Assembly (NCBI RefSeq): GCF_030849025.1
Contig: NZ_CP118224.1
Coordinates: 1,968,001 to 2,032,000 of the forward strand
From: Oceanimonas pelagia
GTDB lineage: Bacteria > Pseudomonadota > Gammaproteobacteria > Enterobacterales > Aeromonadaceae
Length of the DNA stretch: 64,000 bases
Direction of reading: 5' to 3'
The translations under genes were made by a program, and so were the position numbers. This document shows, in pieces, positions 49,994 to 59,720 of the stretch (position 1 is its first letter; the number at the start of each line of letters is the position of its first letter). The notes beneath the pieces were generated by a model, which did not search any database, was not told the DNA's origin, and saw nothing but the letters and a program-made list of their open reading frames with translations.

Positions 49994-51237
49994 AAGCCGG
50001 CTCCGAAACGCTCGCACACATCCAGGGCACTGCGCACCCCGTCCTCGTGAAAGCCGTTGTACCAGTAGGCGCCGCAGAAATGGGTGTGACCATGGCCGCA
50101 AATTTCAAGGCGGCGGGCCTGGGCGGCCATGGCGGCCTGGTTATACACCGGGTGCGCATAGGTAAAGCGACGCAATATGCGCGCAGGATCGATGGCCTCG
50201 CTGCGGTTCAGGGTGACGCACAGGGTGTCGTCAGACTCGATGCCCTGCAGAATGTTCATGTTGTAGGTCACCGCCGGCAACGCCTGCTCGCCGCCGCCGA
50301 GGTAATAGTTCCAGCTGGCCCAGGCCCGCCGCTCGCTGGGCAGCAGGCGCGTGTCGGTATGCAGCACCACCTCGTTGTTGCGATAGGCAAGGTTGCCCAG
50401 CACCGACTGTTCGGCCTCGCTGGCATCCGCCAGCAGCCGTAACGCCTGATCCGAATGGCAGGCCAGGATCACCTCATCAAACTGTTCACGCCCGGCGGCA
50501 GTGACAATCTCGACGCCGCCGTCCAGCCGGCGCACCGACTGCACCGGCGAGTTCAGGCGAATATCCTGAACATGCTTCACCAGCGCCGGAATATAGCTGC
50601 GCGAGCCCCCTTCCACCACATACCACTGGGGCCGGTCCACCAGATTGAGCAAGCCATGATGGTTGAAAAAGCGCAGAAAGAAGACCAGCGGAAAATCCCG
50701 GCTGTCGGCCAAAGACGACGACCAGATGGCCGCCACCATGGGCAGCACATAATGGCCGGCAAAGAAGTCCGAGAAGCCGTGCTCCGCCAGAAACCCGCCC
50801 AGGGTCTCGTCGTTACTCAGGCGGCCTTGCTTCAGCGCCCGCTTGCACAGCAGGTTGAAGCGCACGATCTCCAGCAGAAAACCGTAAAAGCGGCCGTTCA
50901 CCAGGTTTTTGCGCTGGGCAAACAGGGTATTGAGGGTATGGCCATTGTATTCCAGTCCGGTGGCGGCCTGCTGCACACTGAAGCTCATTTCCGTGGGCCG
51001 GGCCGTCAGTCCGATCCTGGCCAGCAGCCGCCGAAAACGCGGGTAGGTGCGGTCGTTGAACACGATAAAGCCGGTGTCCACCGCATGAGTACGGCCGTTC
51101 AGGGTCACGTCCACGGTGGCGGTGTGGCCGCCGAGGTAGTCATTGGCTTCAAACAAGGTAACCTCATGCTCCCGGCTCAGCAGCCAGGCCGAGGTCAGGC
51201 CGGCAATGCCGCTGCCAATCACCGCTATCTTGCTCAT
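49990..51237 (-). CDS. FAD-dependent oxidoreductase (amine oxidase/desaturase-like)
   Basis: A 415-residue flavoprotein. The dinucleotide motif G8-S-G-I-A-G13 at the N-terminus (MSKIAVIGSGIAGLTSAWLL) and FEANDYLGGHTATVDV bind FAD. The middle has HYVLPMVAAIWSSSLADSRDFPLVFFLRFF and the C-terminus THFCGAYWYNGFHEDGVRSALDVCE. This is the branch that neighbours CFA-like methyltransferases; it resembles phytoene desaturase/amine oxidases and may oxidise acyl chains. ATG 51237 overlaps the SDR stop by 4 bases. Confidence 0.88.
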   Translation of the reverse strand: MSKIAVIGSGIAGLTSAWLLSREHEVTLFEANDYLGGHTATVDVTLNGRTHAVDTGFIVFNDRTYPRFRRLLARIGLTARPTEMSFSVQQAATGLEYNGHTLNTLFAQRKNLVNGRFYGFLLEIVRFNLLCKRALKQGRLSNDETLGGFLAEHGFSDFFAGHYVLPMVAAIWSSSLADSRDFPLVFFLRFFNHHGLLNLVDRPQWYVVEGGSRSYIPALVKHVQDIRLNSPVQSVRRLDGGVEIVTAAGREQFDEVILACHSDQALRLLADASEAEQSVLGNLAYRNNEVVLHTDTRLLPSERRAWASWNYYLGGGEQALPAVTYNMNILQGIESDDTLCVTLNRSEAIDPARILRRFTYAHPVYNQAAMAAQARRLEICGHGHTHFCGAYWYNGFHEDGVRSALDVCERFGAGL

Positions 51238-51962
51238 GCCTGCTCCTTTTTCATACGGCGGGCCAGACTCAGCCACAGCCCCTGGGGCAGCCAGGACAGC
51301 AGACTCAGGGTGGCGATAAAGCCGGCGGGAAAGGTCACTTCGCGTTTGCCTTTGGCCAACCCTGAGCGAATGGCGCGGCTGGCCTGCGCCGGGCTGACCC
51401 GGCCGGGCATGGGAAAGTCGTTTTTTTGCGTGAGCGGGGTGTCCACAAAACCGGGGCGGATCAGGCTCACCGCCACCTGGTCCGGCTTCAGATCCACCGC
51501 CAGGGTGCGGGCCAGGTAATCCACTCCGGCCTTTGAAGCACCATAGGCCTCGGCGCGGGTCAGGGGCACAAAGGTCACCGACGAGCTCACCAGCGCCAGC
51601 CGGCCACCGGTTTTAATGCGCGGCAGCACCGCCGCCACGCAATTGGCGGTGCCGATCAGGTTGGCCTGCACCACCCGCTCGAACAGGGCGGCGTCAAAGG
51701 CGTGGGCATCGTCCACGTATTCACAGGTGCCGGCATTGAGAATGGCCAGATCCACCGGCGCCACGGCGTTCAAGGCGTCAGTGGCAGCGGTGCGGTCGTT
51801 GATATCAAACACGGCATATTCCACCCGCTCGCCACTCATCGCCTGCTTCAGCTTGTGGTGATGTCGGCCGCAGGCCACCACGGTCCAGCCATCCGCCACA
51901 TAATCCCGCGCCAGTTGCAGGCCAATGCCGGAGCTGGCGCCGGTGATTAAAACCCGTTTCAT
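51234..51962 (-). CDS. SDR family NAD(P)-dependent oxidoreductase
   Basis: A 242-residue classical short-chain dehydrogenase. The cofactor motif is T7-G-A-S-S-G-I-G14, NAG is in LAILNAGTC, the catalytic Ser is in LVSSSVTFVP and the Y-x-x-x-K pair is YGASK. The C-terminus is slightly hydrophobic (FIATLSLLSWLPQGLWLSL), suggesting membrane contact and a lipophilic substrate. It is embedded in the photolyase operon with 4-base overlaps on both sides. Confidence 0.9.
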   Translation of the reverse strand: MKRVLITGASSGIGLQLARDYVADGWTVVACGRHHHKLKQAMSGERVEYAVFDINDRTAATDALNAVAPVDLAILNAGTCEYVDDAHAFDAALFERVVQANLIGTANCVAAVLPRIKTGGRLALVSSSVTFVPLTRAEAYGASKAGVDYLARTLAVDLKPDQVAVSLIRPGFVDTPLTQKNDFPMPGRVSPAQASRAIRSGLAKGKREVTFPAGFIATLSLLSWLPQGLWLSLARRMKKEQA

Positions 51963-52381
51963 GAATTCAGCCTCCGTTTCAGGGCGCGAATGCAGCTGCC
52001 CAGCAGCGGCAACCGCTCGTAGAGCATGGTGCCGAGATCAAAGAAGTCCCTGTGGTAAAACACCCTGTCGGCAAAACACAGGTGACTGACTCCGGGCACG
52101 CTCACCGGCCGGCCATGGTTAAGGCTGGGGTGAATAAAGTGCATTTCCCAGCGCACGTAGGCCTCGCCGTCCTGCTCCATCACCTGAATAATGTCAAAGC
52201 GACATTGCTTGACCCGCGCGAACAGCCCCTCGAAATAGGCCACCAGGGCGTCGATGCCGCGAATGTCGTGGGCCGGATCGGCAAACAGCACATCCTGGGA
52301 ATACACCCGGCGCAGGCCATCCAGCTGTGCAGGCGACAGGCTCTGATACAACCGGCAAAAGGCGTCAAGGGCCGGGCTCAT
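51959..52381 (-). CDS. Nuclear transport factor 2 (NTF2)-like protein
   Basis: A 140-residue SnoaL/NTF2-fold protein: an early [50 protein letters not shown] helix-cone start, then [25 protein letters not shown]2-like proteins bind small hydrophobic ligands or act as isomerases/dehydratases. No catalytic dyad can be assigned with certainty. It sits between the photolyase and SDR genes with 4-base overlaps. Confidence 0.85.
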   Translation of the reverse strand: MSPALDAFCRLYQSLSPAQLDGLRRVYSQDVLFADPAHDIRGIDALVAYFEGLFARVKQCRFDIIQVMEQDGEAYVRWEMHFIHPSLNHGRPVSVPGVSHLCFADRVFYHRDFFDLGTMLYERLPLLGSCIRALKRRLNS

Positions 52382-53787
52382 ACCGCCTCCTCATCCTTCA
52401 GGGCATCGAACATGGCAATGGCATGCAGCCGGGCCCTGGCGTGATCGACGATGGGCGGCGCATACTCCCCTGCCCGTCCGCGCTGGCGCAGCCACTCGTG
52501 GGGGGCATGAATGTGTCTGGCCGGTACGCTTTCCAGCTCGGGTACCCAGCGGCGAATAAAGTCGCCGTCGGGGTCAAAGCGCTCGCTCTGGGTCACCGGG
52601 TTGAACACGCGAAAATAGGGCGCGGCATCGGCGCCGGTGCCCGCCGCCCACTGCCAGCCACCGTTGTTGGCGGCCAGCTCACCGTCGATCAGGTTGGTCA
52701 TAAACCAGGCCTCGCCCCGGCGCCAGTCGAGATGCAGATCCTTGGTGAGAAAGCTGGCCACTATCATGCGCAGCCGGTTGTGCATCCAGCCGGTTTCGCG
52801 CAGGCAACGCATGGCCGCATCCACTATGGGGTAGCCGGTCTGCCCTTGGCACCAGGCGGAAAAAGCGTCGTCGTCGTTGCTCCATTGCAGCGCCTCGGTT
52901 TCTTCCTTGAAGGCCCGGCTCATGGAAAGCCGGGGAAAGGCCACCAGCAGGTGACGGTAAAACTCCCGCCAGATAAGCTCGTTGAGCCAGGTAAAGCCGC
53001 GCTCGCCCCGGCCAAAAGGCAGGCTGCCGAGCTCCTGCTCAAGCGCCGCCAGGCACTGGTTGGGAGACAGCACCCCCAGCGCCAGCCAGGGCGACAAGCG
53101 GCTGGTGCCCTCCGCCGCAGGAAAATCCCGCTGCTCGCCGTAATCGAGCAGCCGTTCGGCGCAAAACCGCGCCAGCGCCTGCTGTGCCGCCTGCTCGCCG
53201 GCGGGCCAGGCGCCGCTGTCCTTTTTATCGCCCCTGAGCGTGACGGCACCGGGGTGACACGGTTTGCCAACGGCCGCGGGCACGGGCAACAAGCGGTAGC
53301 CCTGGCTCCGAAGGGCGCTCAGCCAGGCTTTGGAGAAGGGCGTAAACACCTTGTACATGTCCCCGCCCTGGGTGGTAATGCTGCCGTGGTTCATCACGCA
53401 GTCGCCGTTGTATACCCGGCAGGGAATGGCCAGCCGCTGCTGCACCGCCTTATCGCGGCGGCGCTCGTTGACGCCGATCTCCCGGTTGGCATAGAGGGCA
53501 TCAATCCCGTGCTGCGCCACCCAGTCGGCGAGCAGCTCGGGCACGTCGTCAAAACGCTCGCATTCGAGCACGGTCAGGGGCACGCCCAGCTTCGCCAGCC
53601 GTTCCGCCAGGGCCTGCAGATTGCGGTTCAGAAAGTCCCGCTGCATGGGGCTGTGACCATGCTCCCGCCACTGGCCGGGGCAGTCGATGTACACCGCCAG
53701 CACCTGCTCGCCTTCATTACCGGCGGCATGCAGCGCCGGGTTGTCGGCCACCCGCAAATCGTTTCTAAACCACACCAAATGTCGCAT
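52378..53787 (-). CDS. phrB: Deoxyribodipyrimidine photolyase PhrB
   Basis: A 469-residue CPD photolyase that uses blue light to split cyclobutane pyrimidine dimers. The N-terminal antenna domain begins [20 protein letters not shown]. The FAD-binding helical domain carries [55 protein letters not shown] and [35 protein letters not shown]. Length matches E. coli PhrB (472). Its start overlaps the MerR gene by 23 bases. Confidence 0.96.
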   Translation of the reverse strand: MRHLVWFRNDLRVADNPALHAAGNEGEQVLAVYIDCPGQWREHGHSPMQRDFLNRNLQALAERLAKLGVPLTVLECERFDDVPELLADWVAQHGIDALYANREIGVNERRRDKAVQQRLAIPCRVYNGDCVMNHGSITTQGGDMYKVFTPFSKAWLSALRSQGYRLLPVPAAVGKPCHPGAVTLRGDKKDSGAWPAGEQAAQQALARFCAERLLDYGEQRDFPAAEGTSRLSPWLALGVLSPNQCLAALEQELGSLPFGRGERGFTWLNELIWREFYRHLLVAFPRLSMSRAFKEETEALQWSNDDDAFSAWCQGQTGYPIVDAAMRCLRETGWMHNRLRMIVASFLTKDLHLDWRRGEAWFMTNLIDGELAANNGGWQWAAGTGADAAPYFRVFNPVTQSERFDPDGDFIRRWVPELESVPARHIHAPHEWLRQRGRAGEYAPPIVDHARARLHAIAMFDALKDEEAV

Positions 53788-54604
53788 CGTGCTTCCTCGC
53801 GAGTTCGCTCACGGTATTTTCATGGGGGCGAGTGAGCCAGCCCTGCTCGGCATACACCCGCCCCAGCTCTCCGATAAAAAAGCTGTGCTCGGGCCAGCAC
53901 TGGACCCGTTCGGCAAACCAGCTCTGAGGCAGGCCGCCCCCCAGCACCACCACCAGGGCATCACACTTCAGCCGCTCCACCGCCAGCGGCAGTTGCAGCG
54001 GCTCCAGCAGCCCCAACTCCAGGCTGCGGCATTCCAGCCCCTGTAGTTCAAAGCAGGTCAGCAGGCTGCTCAGCCCGTGGCCCTGCCCCACCCGGGCCAC
54101 GGCAATGCGCGGGCCGGTTTTGATGGTCAGCAACTGGGTAAAGACCCGGGCCAGCAGGGCGGTGGCGCTTTGCTCGATTAGCTGACTGTCGGGCCGTTCC
54201 AGCCGGGCCAGCGCGGCCAGCCAGGGCTCAATCACATGACGCAACAGCAGCTCCGCCGGATACAGGCTGGCCAGCTCAACCAGCTCCGCTTCCAGCCGGC
54301 CCAGATTGAGATCTCCGGCTGCCGTCAGCAGCCGGAGGCGAGCTTGTTCCCAGTTGGAGCCTTCCTCCACCGGCTGCGGGTTGTTCAGCAGGCCCTTGAC
54401 CTGACCGATGCTCACTCCCTGCTCCAGCCAGTGCAGTATTTGCCGAATGAGGGCGATGTCTTCATCGGAGTAGAGCCGGTGGCCCTTGTCGGTGCGCGCC
54501 GGCTTGAGCAGACCGTAACGGCGCTGCCAGGCGCGCAGGGTGACCGGGTTGATGCCGGTTAAGCGGGATACTTCCCGAATCGGATATTGGGGCTCAGATG
54601 CCAT
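53765..54604 (-). CDS. MerR family regulator with degenerate cobalamin-binding-like domain (LitR/CarH/MlrA group)
   Basis: A 279-residue regulator. The MerR winged helix (residues 8-75) includes [38 protein letters not shown] helix bundle (90-160) and a Rossmann-like part (163-279) follow, as in the B12-dependent light sensors CarH/LitR. Key AdoCbl contacts look altered. The CarH bundle pattern W-x9-E-H aligns with R134 and E144-Q145, so Trp and His are missing. H176 in VGQGHGLSS keeps the lower-axial-ligand position. It may sense another cofactor, or none (as MlrA/BluR do). It lies inside the operon it probably controls. Confidence 0.85.
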   Translation of the reverse strand: MASEPQYPIREVSRLTGINPVTLRAWQRRYGLLKPARTDKGHRLYSDEDIALIRQILHWLEQGVSIGQVKGLLNNPQPVEEGSNWEQARLRLLTAAGDLNLGRLEAELVELASLYPAELLLRHVIEPWLAALARLERPDSQLIEQSATALLARVFTQLLTIKTGPRIAVARVGQGHGLSSLLTCFELQGLECRSLELGLLEPLQLPLAVERLKCDALVVVLGGGLPQSWFAERVQCWPEHSFFIGELGRVYAEQGWLTRPHENTVSELARKHDATFGVV

Positions 54605-55547
54605 AACGCAGTCGCAATGCCTCCGGATGCGGATCGAGATAGACCTGCTGACGCAGGTAGTCGTTGGGGTGCTCTTCCAGGTAGTGGCGCAGCAGGGTGA
54701 TGGGCGCCAGCAGCGGCAATATGCCTTCCCGGTACTGGTGAATGGTGCGGGCCAGCTCCTGGCGCTGGCGCGAGGTCAGCTGGCGCTTGAAATAGCCCTG
54801 CAGGTGCTGCAGCACATTGGTATGGCCCTTGCGGCTGGCCCTGTGGCTCAGGGCCTGCATCAGGCCGTGAATATACTGCCCGGCTTTTTGCTGCGGATGC
54901 TCCGACAGATCCGCTACCAGCCGGCCCAGCTCCTGATAACTGTCTCTGTGATGGGCCATCAGCAGATATTTGTAGCGGCTGTGAAAGGCAATCAGGCTCG
55001 ACGGTGTCAGCCCGCGGTGCAGCAGGCACTGCCAGTCGTGCAGGGCGTACACCCGGGTGACGAAGTTTTCCCGCAGCACCGGATCGTTGAGCCGGCCGTC
55101 TTCCTCGCAGGGCAGCAACGGCAGCGCCTGCATGATTTCGGCGGCATAGATGCCCACCCCTTCCTTGGCGTTGCCCTTGCCGCTTTCGTGATAGACCCGC
55201 ACCCGCTCCATGCCGCAACTGGGCGACTTGGCGCACAGCACATAACCGCTCAGGCCTTCAAATTGCGCCGCCATGGTGCGGCCGTAGTCGCGCAGCGCCC
55301 CGGTCACATCCACGCCCCTGGCGGTCTGGGCAATCACCTGCCCCTGTGCGCCAATCAGCCGAATACTGGGCCGGGGTGTGCCCAGGCCAATGGCCATTTC
55401 CGGACAGACGGGAACAAACTCCACGAATTTGGCCAGCTGCTCGGTGCAGAAGTCGGAACGTTTGTGTCCGCCGTCAAAACGCACCTTCTGGCCCATCAGG
55501 CAACCGCTAATACCTACCTTGATGATATGGGGATCAAACTTGTACAT
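54594..55547 (-). CDS. DUF523 and DUF1722 fusion protein (YbgA-related)
   Basis: A 317-residue two-domain protein. The N-terminal DUF523 (about 1-150) has VGISGCLMGQKVRFDGGHKRS, CPEMAIGLGTPRPSIRL and AKSPSCGMERVRVYHES, with conserved cysteines. The C-terminal DUF1722 (about 165-317) has DWQCLLHRGLTPSSLIAFHSRYKYLLMAHHRDSY. The DUF1722 half is E. coli YbgA, which also lies beside phr. Function is unknown; it is conserved with photolyases. First gene of the cluster. ATG 55547 is preferred (GAGGG at good distance) and overlaps the TTGTACAT operator. Confidence 0.88.
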   Translation of the reverse strand: MYKFDPHIIKVGISGCLMGQKVRFDGGHKRSDFCTEQLAKFVEFVPVCPEMAIGLGTPRPSIRLIGAQGQVIAQTARGVDVTGALRDYGRTMAAQFEGLSGYVLCAKSPSCGMERVRVYHESGKGNAKEGVGIYAAEIMQALPLLPCEEDGRLNDPVLRENFVTRVYALHDWQCLLHRGLTPSSLIAFHSRYKYLLMAHHRDSYQELGRLVADLSEHPQQKAGQYIHGLMQALSHRASRKGHTNVLQHLQGYFKRQLTSRQRQELARTIHQYREGILPLLAPITLLRHYLEEHPNDYLRQQVYLDPHPEALRLRYGI

Positions 55548-55616
55548 TGCCAACCCTCTTGTACAACTATGTATTTACCATAGCGCTGGTTGTACAAGAT
55601 GATCAAGGTTGTACAA
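55540..55616 (-). promoter_or_regulatory. Operator array of four TTGTACA sites with promoter for the photolyase operon
   Basis: TTGTACA(A/T) occurs at 55540, 55559, 55590 and 55609. The spacings are 19, 31 and 19 bp, so there are two pairs of equal pitch. Three copies are the perfect palindrome TTGTACAA. They fit the CarH/LitR half-site pattern nnTnnACA. A minus-strand promoter TTGATC (55606-55601) with TATGGT (55582-55577), 18 bp apart, has one operator in its spacer. The downstream pair covers the ribosome site and start codon. Regulation by the MerR protein of the operon is the natural inference. Confidence 0.72.
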
Positions 55617-55692
55617 GAAAATTTCCCAAGGCAGGAGATAAAGGTTGGACGTGAGGCGCGAAGACGCAGGACAGGGTTGGAATGGGTGAACC

Positions 55693-55740
55693 GGAGCTGG
55701 GGCTGGGGCTGGGGCTGGGGCTGGGGCTGGGGCTGGGGCT
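55693..55740. repeat. Hexanucleotide tandem repeat (GGGGCT)7 with one variant unit
   Basis: GGAGCT followed by seven exact GGGGCT units, 48 bp in all. Eight G-tracts on the plus strand could fold as a G-quadruplex. It lies between the photolyase operon start and the YeaC-like gene, outside any coding region. Confidence 0.95.
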
Positions 55741-55776
55741 GAAATATTGCCCGGGATAAACCCGGGCCGGCAAGGT

Positions 55777-56055
55777 TCAGTTCAGCTTGCTGCGTACAAT
55801 TTCTTCTTCGTCACGAAACTGGCGACGCAGCTCGGCCTTGCTTTTCATCACCAGCTCGCCCCCCTTGCCAATGGTCATGTGCTCGGGGTTGTCGTTGTGC
55901 ATGGCCTGCCAGGCCAGTACCGCCTGCATGCTGTTTTCCTTCTGCTCCTGAGTGAGCACGGAGCCGTCGGGCCACTTGCCCAGCTCCACCGCGGTCTTGA
56001 GCCGCTCATATACTTCTTTGGGCATGGCGGCAATGGCTTGCTGAAACGATGACAT
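55777..56055 (-). CDS. YeaC family (DUF1315) protein
   Basis: A 92-residue protein, MSSFQQAIAAMPKEVYERLKTAVELGKWPDG onward, matching the YeaC/DUF1315 family. It is helical and charged, with no catalytic motif. In E. coli yeaC lies close to gapA, and here GAPDH genes also follow. The start has AGGAGG-like sequence upstream (AGGAAGTG). The role is unknown. Confidence 0.88.
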   Translation of the reverse strand: MSSFQQAIAAMPKEVYERLKTAVELGKWPDGSVLTQEQKENSMQAVLAWQAMHNDNPEHMTIGKGGELVMKSKAELRRQFRDEEEIVRSKLN

Positions 56056-56100
56056 GACACTTCCTCCTGTATAGATGGGCTCAATTTACCATTCCCCATG

Positions 56101-56130
56101 AAAAAAGGGGTGGCTTCTGCCACCCCTTTT
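56101..56130 (-). terminator. Rho-independent terminator after the long GAPDH gene
   Basis: On the minus strand AGGGGTGGC pairs with GCCACCCCT around four bases, followed by TTTTT. It lies 25 bases after the stop. Confidence 0.88.
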
Positions 56131-56154
56131 GTCTGCCGGTTTGCAAAAATGCGA

Positions 56155-57591
56155 TCAGCCGCGCGCGGGCAGATCCATCAGCTCGATACCGGCCATCTTC
56201 TGCATCACGCGCACCACCTGGCAGCTGTAACCGAATTCGTTGTCGTACCACACATACAGCACGGCGCGGTCGCCTTCCACAATGGTAGCCAGGGAGTCAA
56301 CGATACCGGCAAAGCGGGAGCCGACCATGTCGGTGGAAACCAGCTCGCTGCTAGTGCTGTAATCGATCTGGTTGTGCAGCGGGGAGTCCAGGGACACCTG
56401 CAGCAGGTAGTCGTTCAGCTCTTCTACCGTGGTGGCTTTTTCCAGGTTCAGGTTGAGCACGGCCATGGACACGTTCGGAGTAGGAACGCGAATGGCGTTG
56501 CCGGTCAGCTTGCCTTTCAGCTCGGGCAGGGCCTTGGCCACGGCGGAGGCGGCGCCGGTGCTGGTGAGCACCATGTTCAGCGCGGCGCTGCGGCCACGGC
56601 GATCGCCCTTGTGGTAGTTGTCGATCAGGTTCTGATCGTTGGTGTAGGAGTGCACGGTTTCAACGTGACCATTCTTCACACCGTAGGCATCGTTCACCGC
56701 CTTCAGCACCGGGGTGATGGCGTTGGTGGTGCAGGAGGCGGCGGACATGATGCGGTCTTCCGGCTGGATCATGTCGTCGTTCACACCGAACACGATGTTC
56801 TTGATGTCACCCTTGCCCGGCGCGGTCAGCAGCACCTTGGCGGCACCCTTGGCCTTGAGGTGCAGGCCCAGGCCGGCTTCGTCGCGCCACTTGCCGGTGT
56901 TGTCGACCACCAGGGCATCGTGAATGCCGTACTGGGTGTAATCGATTTCGTCCGGGCTGTTGGCGTAGATCACCTGAATGTAGGTGCCGTTGGCGATAAT
57001 GGCGTTGTTGTCGGCGTCCACTTCAATGGAGCCGTTAAAAGGACCGTGCACGGAGTCACGACGCAGCAGGCTGGCGCGTTTTTCCAGATCGTCGCTGCTG
57101 CCACGCACTACTATGCCACGCAGGCGCATGCCGTTGTTGCTGCCAGCGCGTTCAATCAGCAGGCGGGCCAGCAGGCGGCCGATGCGGCCAAAGCCGTACA
57201 GCACCACGTCGGTGGGCTTGGCGTCGGTATTGGCGTTCAGGGCCGGGGCCAGCTCGGCTTTCAGGAAGTCGGCCAGGCCGGACTCGTCCTGATGATCTTT
57301 CCAGTAGCGCACCGCCAGTTTGCCCAGGTCGATGCTGGCCGGGGCCAGTTCCATCTCGCTCAGGGCCTTGAGCACAGGGTAGCTCTGGCTGACCGGCAGC
57401 GGCTGGCCTTCGTGACGACGCACCACACGGTGAGCCTTGAGAATGTCAATGGTAGATGCGTTCAGCAGGGGGCGAGCATAGACGCAGGTTTCCACGCCCT
57501 GGTTGCGGTACAGTTTGCCAATCAGGGGCTGCATGGACTCTGCCAGTTCCTGGCTCTGTTGCCAGGCGGACAGGTAACTCTCATGGGTCAT
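56155..57591 (-). CDS. Glyceraldehyde-3-phosphate dehydrogenase, long form with N-terminal extension
   Basis: A 478-residue GAPDH. Residues 1-125 are an extra helical domain (MTHESYLSAWQQSQELAESMQPL onward) not found in classical GapA. The NAD domain begins DVVLYGFGRIGRLLARLL. The catalytic cysteine is C287 in SAASCTTNAITP, with the His in VETVHSYTNDQN. This long type occurs in Vibrio, Shewanella and relatives beside gapA, and might favour gluconeogenesis or NADP. That is inference; the cofactor-selecting residues were not checked against a structure. Confidence 0.92.
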   Translation of the reverse strand: MTHESYLSAWQQSQELAESMQPLIGKLYRNQGVETCVYARPLLNASTIDILKAHRVVRRHEGQPLPVSQSYPVLKALSEMELAPASIDLGKLAVRYWKDHQDESGLADFLKAELAPALNANTDAKPTDVVLYGFGRIGRLLARLLIERAGSNNGMRLRGIVVRGSSDDLEKRASLLRRDSVHGPFNGSIEVDADNNAIIANGTYIQVIYANSPDEIDYTQYGIHDALVVDNTGKWRDEAGLGLHLKAKGAAKVLLTAPGKGDIKNIVFGVNDDMIQPEDRIMSAASCTTNAITPVLKAVNDAYGVKNGHVETVHSYTNDQNLIDNYHKGDRRGRSAALNMVLTSTGAASAVAKALPELKGKLTGNAIRVPTPNVSMAVLNLNLEKATTVEELNDYLLQVSLDSPLHNQIDYSTSSELVSTDMVGSRFAGIVDSLATIVEGDRAVLYVWYDNEFGYSCQVVRVMQKMAGIELMDLPARG

Positions 57592-57735
57592 CGACCGGAT
57601 CCTTTTAATTCACGTAACCGTTATTGGTATGAGCAGCCAAACAAAAAGTTGCTGCTTTTGGGCTTTTCAGGCGCGCCCATTTTAGTGGATAGGGGGTATG
57701 ATTACCAGACCGGAGCCGAGCGCAAAAAGACCGAA

Positions 57736-58542
57736 ATGAGAACCAAACCCCTGTTATTTCTGCTTGCTGGCATACTTTTGTTGGCAGGCTGTGAGCGAGA
57801 TCGCACCCGTGGCCTGTGCGGCCGATTCCCCCAGTTCTGTGCCGATTTGCACGACGACAGCTGGTGCACCCGGGAGCGGGAACGGCTGGTTGAGGCACGC
57901 TATGAGAACGCCGAGCACCCCGGCGATGCCAGCCGCTACCGGCTGATGAGCAGCCTGGAACACTACCGGCTGTGCCTGGATCCGCTGCTCGACATCGAAT
58001 ACACCAAGCGCCATGAGCGCAAAAACATCAAGGTGGAAGCCGTTATCGACATCGGTGAGGAACTGGCCCGGCTGGAAGCCCTCACCGCCGGCTCCGACTA
58101 CCCCTATCTGCAACTGTGGCGCTGGCAGCGCCATGGTGATCGCTCGGCCCGCGACAGCTTTATTGCCCAGGCCTCCCGCCCCGAGATGCAACAGGCCGAG
58201 CTGCAGCAGGCCCTGGCCGGCTTGCTGTTGCACCGGGATCCGGCCGCCGCCGAGCGCGCCCTGCACCGCTCACTGGAGCTGACCCGGGAAGACAGCAAGC
58301 CCGACGCCAGCCTGCTGGCCAGCCTGGTGGATCTTTACATCGGACAAAAACGCTACGAGCAAGCCTGGATCTGGGCCGGAGCCCTGGCCGAGCTGCATGG
58401 TGAGGAGTGGGTCAACTGGCAGCGCATGGACTCCCATGTCAGATTCAGCAACCAGCAAAAAGACGCCATGAAGCAGCAGGTCGAGCATCTGGCACAGCAG
58501 CTGGAACGGGGCCGCTATCGGCGTTATGCTGCCAGCAACTGA
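57736..58542 (+). CDS. DUF2989 domain-containing lipoprotein
   Basis: A 268-residue lipoprotein with lipobox LLAGC (Cys19). The mature part opens with a cysteine-containing CGRFPQFCADLHDDSWCTRERERLVEAR block. It continues as helical hairpins resembling TPR/SEL1 repeats (LQQALAGLLLHRDPAAAERALHRSLEL; LVDLYIGQKRYEQAWIWAGALAELHG). It matches DUF2989, found in Aeromonas, Vibrio and Shewanella. Function is unknown; an envelope scaffold role is plausible from the repeats. Transcription diverges from the long GAPDH gene. Confidence 0.84.
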   Translation: MRTKPLLFLLAGILLLAGCERDRTRGLCGRFPQFCADLHDDSWCTRERERLVEARYENAEHPGDASRYRLMSSLEHYRLCLDPLLDIEYTKRHERKNIKVEAVIDIGEELARLEALTAGSDYPYLQLWRWQRHGDRSARDSFIAQASRPEMQQAELQQALAGLLLHRDPAAAERALHRSLELTREDSKPDASLLASLVDLYIGQKRYEQAWIWAGALAELHGEEWVNWQRMDSHVRFSNQQKDAMKQQVEHLAQQLERGRYRRYAASN

Positions 58543-58682
58543 GCAGGCGCCCCGGCTCAGTTGCCGGATTCCGGCGCCCGTTTATTTTGACACAAAGTCC
58601 CAAAAGACATGATCCAGCACAAGGAGAGCCGGTTTATCGTCGTTGACGGGCCGCCCAGTTTAAGTAACGTTACAACCAGTAA

Positions 58683-59717
<1,035 letters not shown>

Positions 59718-59720
<3 letters not shown>

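Noticed and set aside
53340-53360. An extra TTGTACAT site
   Set aside because: It lies inside the photolyase coding sequence, is not paired at 19-bp pitch and is probably chance.
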